NCBI RefSeq assembly: GCF_001544455.2
Contig: NZ_FCOC02000001.1
Coordinates: forward strand, 434,001-498,000
Length of the DNA stretch: 64,000 nt
From: Caballeronia sordidicola
GTDB lineage: Bacteria; Pseudomonadota; Gammaproteobacteria; Burkholderiales; Burkholderiaceae
Direction: 5' to 3'
The notes beneath the pieces are model-generated. The model ran no database searches. It was not told where the DNA came from and saw only the letters and a list, made by a program, of their open reading frames with translations. This document shows positions 59,983 to 64,000 of this stretch, in pieces (the stretch's first letter is position 1; the number at the start of each line of letters is the position of its first letter). The position numbers and the translations under genes are program-made.

Positions 59983-62822
59983 GAACTTTTCGGGCGGGAC
60001 GAAGCGGAATCGATGAAGTCTTGTTCGGTTTCATCGGAGAAAGCCGGGACCGGTGGCGGCGGAGCAACCGGCAACGTGAACCAGAAGCGCGCGCCTTCTA
60101 TGTGTGCGTTCGGGCCACTCCCGTTTGTACCGTTACCGAGGCGGTTATTCGCGCCGATCGTACCACCGTGCGCCTCCACGATCGCACGGCAAATCGAAAG
60201 CCCAAGGCCGATACCCGGTTTCGCCGACTCCTTTTCTCCACGCGTGAATTTCTCGAAGACGCGGTCCTCCATGTTTGCCGGAAGACCCGGACCGTTATCG
60301 TCGATATAAACGCGCACGAAAGGCTTGCCGCCCACATCGATGCTTTCGGCGCCGATCACCAGTTTCGAGCGCGGCGGCGTGTATTTCGCGGCGTTTTCAA
60401 GCAGATTGGAGAAGAGCCGCTCCATTAGCACGGCGTCGAGTTGCAGGAAAGGCAGGTCCGGCGGCAACAGAACCTCGACCGGACGGCCATCCAGCACACG
60501 CCTGCACGCGCGTAACGCCGCCCCTACCGTTTCTTCGAGCAGCGACCATTGCAGGTTCAAGCGCAGACCGCCTGCCTGCAACCTCGCCATGTCGAGCAGG
60601 TTCGTGACGATACTCGTCATGCGCAGCGATTCGTCGTGGATGGCGGAAATCAACTCGGCATTTGCCGGCGAACGGGCGTCGCCATGCGCCTCGGCCAGCA
60701 TGGACGCAAAGCCGACGATGGTCGTGAGCGGCGTGCGCAGGTCGTGCGAGATGGCGGACAGCAGCGAATTGCGCAGCCGCTCGGACTCCATGCTCACAAG
60801 CGCATCGCGCGCAATGTCCACGTAATGCACGCGTTCGAGCGCAAGCGCGATCTGCGCGGCGAACGCGTCGAGCATGCGTTTTTGCTCGGGGACATCGAGT
60901 TCATTGACGTTGTGGGTCGCTACTGCCAGCACGCCACGCGTGCGCATCGGCGCTTTCAGCGGGAGATAAAGCGCTGCCGCTGCGGGCAGCGTGTCAGTCC
61001 CGCGCCCAGCCGGCTTTTGCTGGTCGTAGACCCATTGACCGACGTCCAGGTCAAGCGCGCTTTGCGCAAGCAGCCACGCCGCGGCCACCGGCTCCGTGGG
61101 ATCGAGCTTCTGACGGATTTTATCGGCGGAATCGGGCAGCAGGATGGCAACCTTCGCGCGAAACACTTCGCTCACGTGCCGCATGCCGATACCCACGATC
61201 TGCTCGGTCGCGAGCGCCGCGCCGAGTTCCCGGGCCATGGCGTACATGGCGCCTGTACGGCGCTCGCGCTTCGATGCGACGCGCGCCTCGCGCCGCAGGC
61301 TCGACGTGAGGTGGCTGATCACCAGCGAGGTCAGCAGCATGCCGGTAAAAGTCAGCAGATATTGCGTGTCCGTGACCGACAACGACATGCGCGGCGGCAC
61401 GAAAAAAAAGTCGAACGCCGCCACGCTCAGGAAGGACAGGAGCACGCCCGGACCGCGCCCGATTCGCGCCGCCGTGTAGATCACGCCGACCAGATACAAC
61501 ATGACAAGATTGGCCAGATCGAAGCGATCACGAATCTGGCTGGCGAGCGCCGTGATGACCGCGCAAATAGCAACGGCATACAGATAGCCGCGTGGCGCGG
61601 TGCGTTGCTCACGCGCCATGCTCAATGCGTCGCGCCAGTGCGTCCCGCTGCCTTCCTCCCTTGGCGGGCGGGTTGCGCCTTTTCCGTCTTCGCGCGCGCG
61701 AATCAGCGTGAGGTCCAGGTCACCAGCCAGTTCCGCCAGCCGCTCGCCGAACGGGCGTTTTAGCCAACGCCCGAACCCGCGCCGCGCCGACGCTCCCGCC
61801 ACGAGCTTCGATGCATTGCGCGCCTGGGCATAACCAATCAATGTGGCAACGGCATCCGCGCCGGCCAGCGTGACTGTCTCCGCGCCAAGCTCAGCCGCCA
61901 GCTTGAGCGCTGCAAGCGTGCGTTCGCGGAGGGCATCGGAAAGCTTTTGCAGGCGTGGCGTTTCAACGTACACCGCGATCCAGTCGGAACGCAGGCTTGC
62001 CGCGAGCCGCGCCGCAGCACGCACGAGCGTAGGCGCTTCTGGTCCCGGGCCTATGCAGACCACCAGCCGATCGCGCGCCTGCCAGATGCGTTCGATGGAT
62101 CGATCAGCCCGATACTCGCGCATCTGGGCATCGACGCGATCCGCCGTACGGCGCAACGCGAGTTCCCGCAGCGCAATCAGATTGCCCTTGCGAAAGAAGT
62201 TGCGAACAGCGTGTTCCGCCTGCTGCGGCATGTAAACCTTGCCGTCGCGCAGCCGTTCAAGCAGTTCTTCAGGCGGGAGGTCGACTAGCGTTACTTCATC
62301 GGCTTGATCCAGCACGCGGTCGGGAACCGTCTCGAATACCCGGATCTGCGTGATCTGGCCCACGATGTCATTCAGGCTTTCCAGATGCTGCACGTTGACC
62401 GTGGTGTAGACGTCAATACCCGCGTCCAGCAACTCATGCACGTCCTGCCAGCGCTTCAGGTGACGCGCGCCGGGGACGTTCGAATGCGCGAGCTCATCGA
62501 CCAGAATCAGTTGCGGATGGCGCAGCAACGCACCGTCGAGATCGAAGTCCTGCAGTGCGTGGCCGCGGTACATGATCTGCGCCAGCGGCAGTTGCTCCAA
62601 ATCCTCGGTCAGCGCCGCCGTGTCTGTCCGGCCATGCGTTTCCACGATGCCGATCACCACGTCTTCGCCCTGCTCTTTTCGCCGCCGCGCGGCGAGCAGC
62701 ATGGCGTAGGTTTTCCCCACGCCCGCCGATGCGCCAAAAAATATCTTCAGCCGCCCGCGATGACGCTTTTCTTCCTCTCTTTGCAGCTTGTCGAGCAGTT
62801 CGTCTGGGTTCGGGCGGTTCAT
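59979..62822 (-). CDS. kdpD: osmosensitive K+ channel sensor kinase KdpD
   Basis: A 947-residue sensor kinase (894 in E. coli). The N-terminal KdpD domain has the Walker motif FFGASAGVGKTYAML near residue 30 and LVDELAHSNVPG near 120. A Usp-like domain follows at about 250-370, four membrane helices at about 405-500, a GAF-like region, and the HisKA motif AISHDLRTPLTTIVGFASML with the phospho-His near residue 690. The ATPase end has ENAAKYTPP and DNGPGLP. I chose MNRPNPDELLDKLQREEEKR, the usual family start; the frame runs 42 codons further upstream. No kdpC lies directly before it, unlike the common kdpFABCDE order. Confidence 0.94.
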   Translation of the reverse strand: MNRPNPDELLDKLQREEEKRHRGRLKIFFGASAGVGKTYAMLLAARRRKEQGEDVVIGIVETHGRTDTAALTEDLEQLPLAQIMYRGHALQDFDLDGALLRHPQLILVDELAHSNVPGARHLKRWQDVHELLDAGIDVYTTVNVQHLESLNDIVGQITQIRVFETVPDRVLDQADEVTLVDLPPEELLERLRDGKVYMPQQAEHAVRNFFRKGNLIALRELALRRTADRVDAQMREYRADRSIERIWQARDRLVVCIGPGPEAPTLVRAAARLAASLRSDWIAVYVETPRLQKLSDALRERTLAALKLAAELGAETVTLAGADAVATLIGYAQARNASKLVAGASARRGFGRWLKRPFGERLAELAGDLDLTLIRAREDGKGATRPPREEGSGTHWRDALSMAREQRTAPRGYLYAVAICAVITALASQIRDRFDLANLVMLYLVGVIYTAARIGRGPGVLLSFLSVAAFDFFFVPPRMSLSVTDTQYLLTFTGMLLTSLVISHLTSSLRREARVASKRERRTGAMYAMARELGAALATEQIVGIGMRHVSEVFRAKVAILLPDSADKIRQKLDPTEPVAAAWLLAQSALDLDVGQWVYDQQKPAGRGTDTLPAAAALYLPLKAPMRTRGVLAVATHNVNELDVPEQKRMLDAFAAQIALALERVHYVDIARDALVSMESERLRNSLLSAISHDLRTPLTTIVGFASMLAEAHGDARSPANAELISAIHDESLRMTSIVTNLLDMARLQAGGLRLNLQWSLLEETVGAALRACRRVLDGRPVEVLLPPDLPFLQLDAVLMERLFSNLLENAAKYTPPRSKLVIGAESIDVGGKPFVRVYIDDNGPGLPANMEDRVFEKFTRGEKESAKPGIGLGLSICRAIVEAHGGTIGANNRLGNGTNGSGPNAHIEGARFWFTLPVAPPPPVPAFSDETEQDFIDSASSRPKSS

Positions 62823-63109
62823 GTTCTGGCGTTCAGGCGCGCTCGCTTTGATGGCAAGCATGAGTGTCTTCGACGTTGAATTCAAAAAGCGTCGATATAC
62901 GGCATGTCCCAGTATGCTTACCTGGGCGTGACTTGTATGCTCCGCCATTCGGCCATGAGGTGTGCCGGGTTATCCGTTATGCCGGGTAATGCGCGATGGC
63001 CCGAACATTAAGCGTATTGGCATAAAGACCGGATCAAATGTCCATCCGCACGTATAAAAAACGCGTAAACGCAACGGGCGGCACGCGTCAGTCCGCCCCG
63101 TTCATTCGT

Positions 63110-64000
63110 TCAAGGCAATAAGATTGTGGACCCGGTTGTCCGCCGTGCCTCCAGGTCCTCATGAGCTTTTGCGGCATCGGCTAACGGATAACGCTGCCGC
63201 ACGCTCGTTTTGACCTGGCCCTTCGTCAGTACATCAAAGAGTTCACTTGCCATTTCCTCGAGATCGCTGCGCTTGGCTATATAGCTGAACAACGTCGGGC
63301 GGGTGAAATAAAGCGAGCCGCGCCCCGCGAACTCCGATGAATCAATTGGCGGCAATGGACCCGACGTGTTGCCGAAACTCACGAACATGCCGAGAGGCGC
63401 GAGGCAGTCAAGCGAGGCCGTGTACGTGTCCTTGCCGATCGAATCGTAGACCACGGGAACACCCGCGCCATTCGTGATTTCGCGCACGCGCTTCGTGAAG
63501 TCCTCGCGGGTGTAGACGATCGGATGATCGCAACCATGCGCCTTCGCGAGCGCCGCCTTCTCGTCCGATCCAACCGTACCTATCACCGTTGCGCCAAGCG
63601 CTTTTGCCCACTGGCAGGCCAGCATGCCCACCCCGCCGGCCGCTGCGTGAATCAGCACGGTGTCGCCCGCTTTCACACGATATGTCCTGCGCAGCAAATA
63701 TTGCGCGGTCAGACCTTGCAGCATCACGGAAGCGGCGTCCTCGTAGCCGATGGTATCGGGCAGGCTCACCACATATTGCGTCGACATGACCCGCTCTTCG
63801 GCATAGGCGCCCGGTGGCCGCGAGGCATAGGCCACCCTGTCGCCCACCTTGAAGTTGGTCACGCCCTCGCCGACCGCGGTGACATCGCCCGCCGCTTCCA
63901 TTCCAATCCCACCCGGCAGCGGCATGGGATAAAGGCCGGTACGAAAATACACATCGATATAGTTCAGGCCCACCGCATGATGCTTCACGCGAATTTCGCC
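63110..64000 (-). CDS. quinone oxidoreductase (zeta-crystallin type), 5' end outside the window
   Basis: 297 codons are present; the first 25 or so lie beyond the right edge. It is a medium-chain dehydrogenase/reductase of the QOR type, without zinc-binding Cys residues. Visible motifs are HHAVGLNYIDVYFRTGLY, GIGMEAAGDVTAVG, the NADPH-binding loop IHAAAGGVGMLACQWAKALG, and YDSIGKDTYTASLDCLAPLG. It reduces quinones with NADPH by one-electron transfer. It is 287 bp upstream of kdpD on the same strand, and the gap contains a GGGCGG/CCGCCC stem but no clear T run. Confidence 0.9.
   Translation of the reverse strand, partial: GEIRVKHHAVGLNYIDVYFRTGLYPMPLPGGIGMEAAGDVTAVGEGVTNFKVGDRVAYASRPPGAYAEERVMSTQYVVSLPDTIGYEDAASVMLQGLTAQYLLRRTYRVKAGDTVLIHAAAGGVGMLACQWAKALGATVIGTVGSDEKAALAKAHGCDHPIVYTREDFTKRVREITNGAGVPVVYDSIGKDTYTASLDCLAPLGMFVSFGNTSGPLPPIDSSEFAGRGSLYFTRPTLFSYIAKRSDLEEMASELFDVLTKGQVKTSVRQRYPLADAAKAHEDLEARRTTGSTILLP

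Overview
The window looks like core chromosome of a GC-rich betaproteobacterium of the Burkholderiaceae, most like Paraburkholderia or Caballeronia. This is inferred from gene content and order: hrpA/argA/yggX, recC-recB-recD, an ESPR-type trimeric autotransporter followed by a BamE-like lipoprotein, mdtABC, kdpDE and a TPP-riboswitch thiC. I see no transposase, integrase, phage gene or CRISPR array. The only RNA gene I call firmly is one tRNA-Leu(TAA).

Layout. Region 0-7 kb holds the start of a CinA-like molybdopterin-binding protein, an EI24 membrane protein, a fatty acid hydroxylase with a secreted beta-propeller, and a trimeric autotransporter with its lipoprotein partner. Region 7-14 kb holds hrpA (with a long extra N-terminus) divergent from argA-yggX across only 22 bp. 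Region 14-17 kb holds a ProP-like transporter, a YfcE-type phosphodiesterase and a TMEM175-type channel. Region 17-24 kb reads like a stress and envelope neighbourhood: a Tat-exported ferritin-like protein, a 40-residue membrane protein, tRNA-Leu, small lipoproteins, two response regulators, a bacterioferritin-like protein, two DUF1328 mini-proteins, a NarX-type kinase and an entericidin. Region 24-31 kb holds a DMT exporter, the thiamin riboswitch and thiC, two small lipoproteins and lactate permease.

Region 31-41 kb is a four-gene operon, recC-recB-recD-arfB, in which every junction overlaps by 4 bp, so a recombination nuclease and a ribosome-rescue hydrolase are translationally coupled. 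Region 41-48 kb holds a FUSC exporter, an Lrp regulator divergent from a cysteine-dioxygenase-like gene with a near-consensus Lrp box between them, a large MscS channel and small envelope proteins. Region 48.7-50.1 kb holds a candidate small RNA on the minus strand and an iclR regulator. Region 50.7-58.5 kb is an mdtABC RND efflux operon with no outer-membrane factor beside it. Region 58.6-64 kb holds an NAD(P)-binding protein, kdpE-kdpD without kdpFABC next to it, and a truncated quinone oxidoreductase at the right edge.

The observations I rate highest are the symmetrical -10 element that could drive both hrpA and argA as leaderless messages, the unannotated sRNA-like locus at about 48.94-49.07 kb, and the recCBD-arfB coupling. 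I found no clearly new multi-gene defence or metabolic system. Start positions were chosen from family alignment known to me, Shine-Dalgarno sequences and reading frame; no database search was run.
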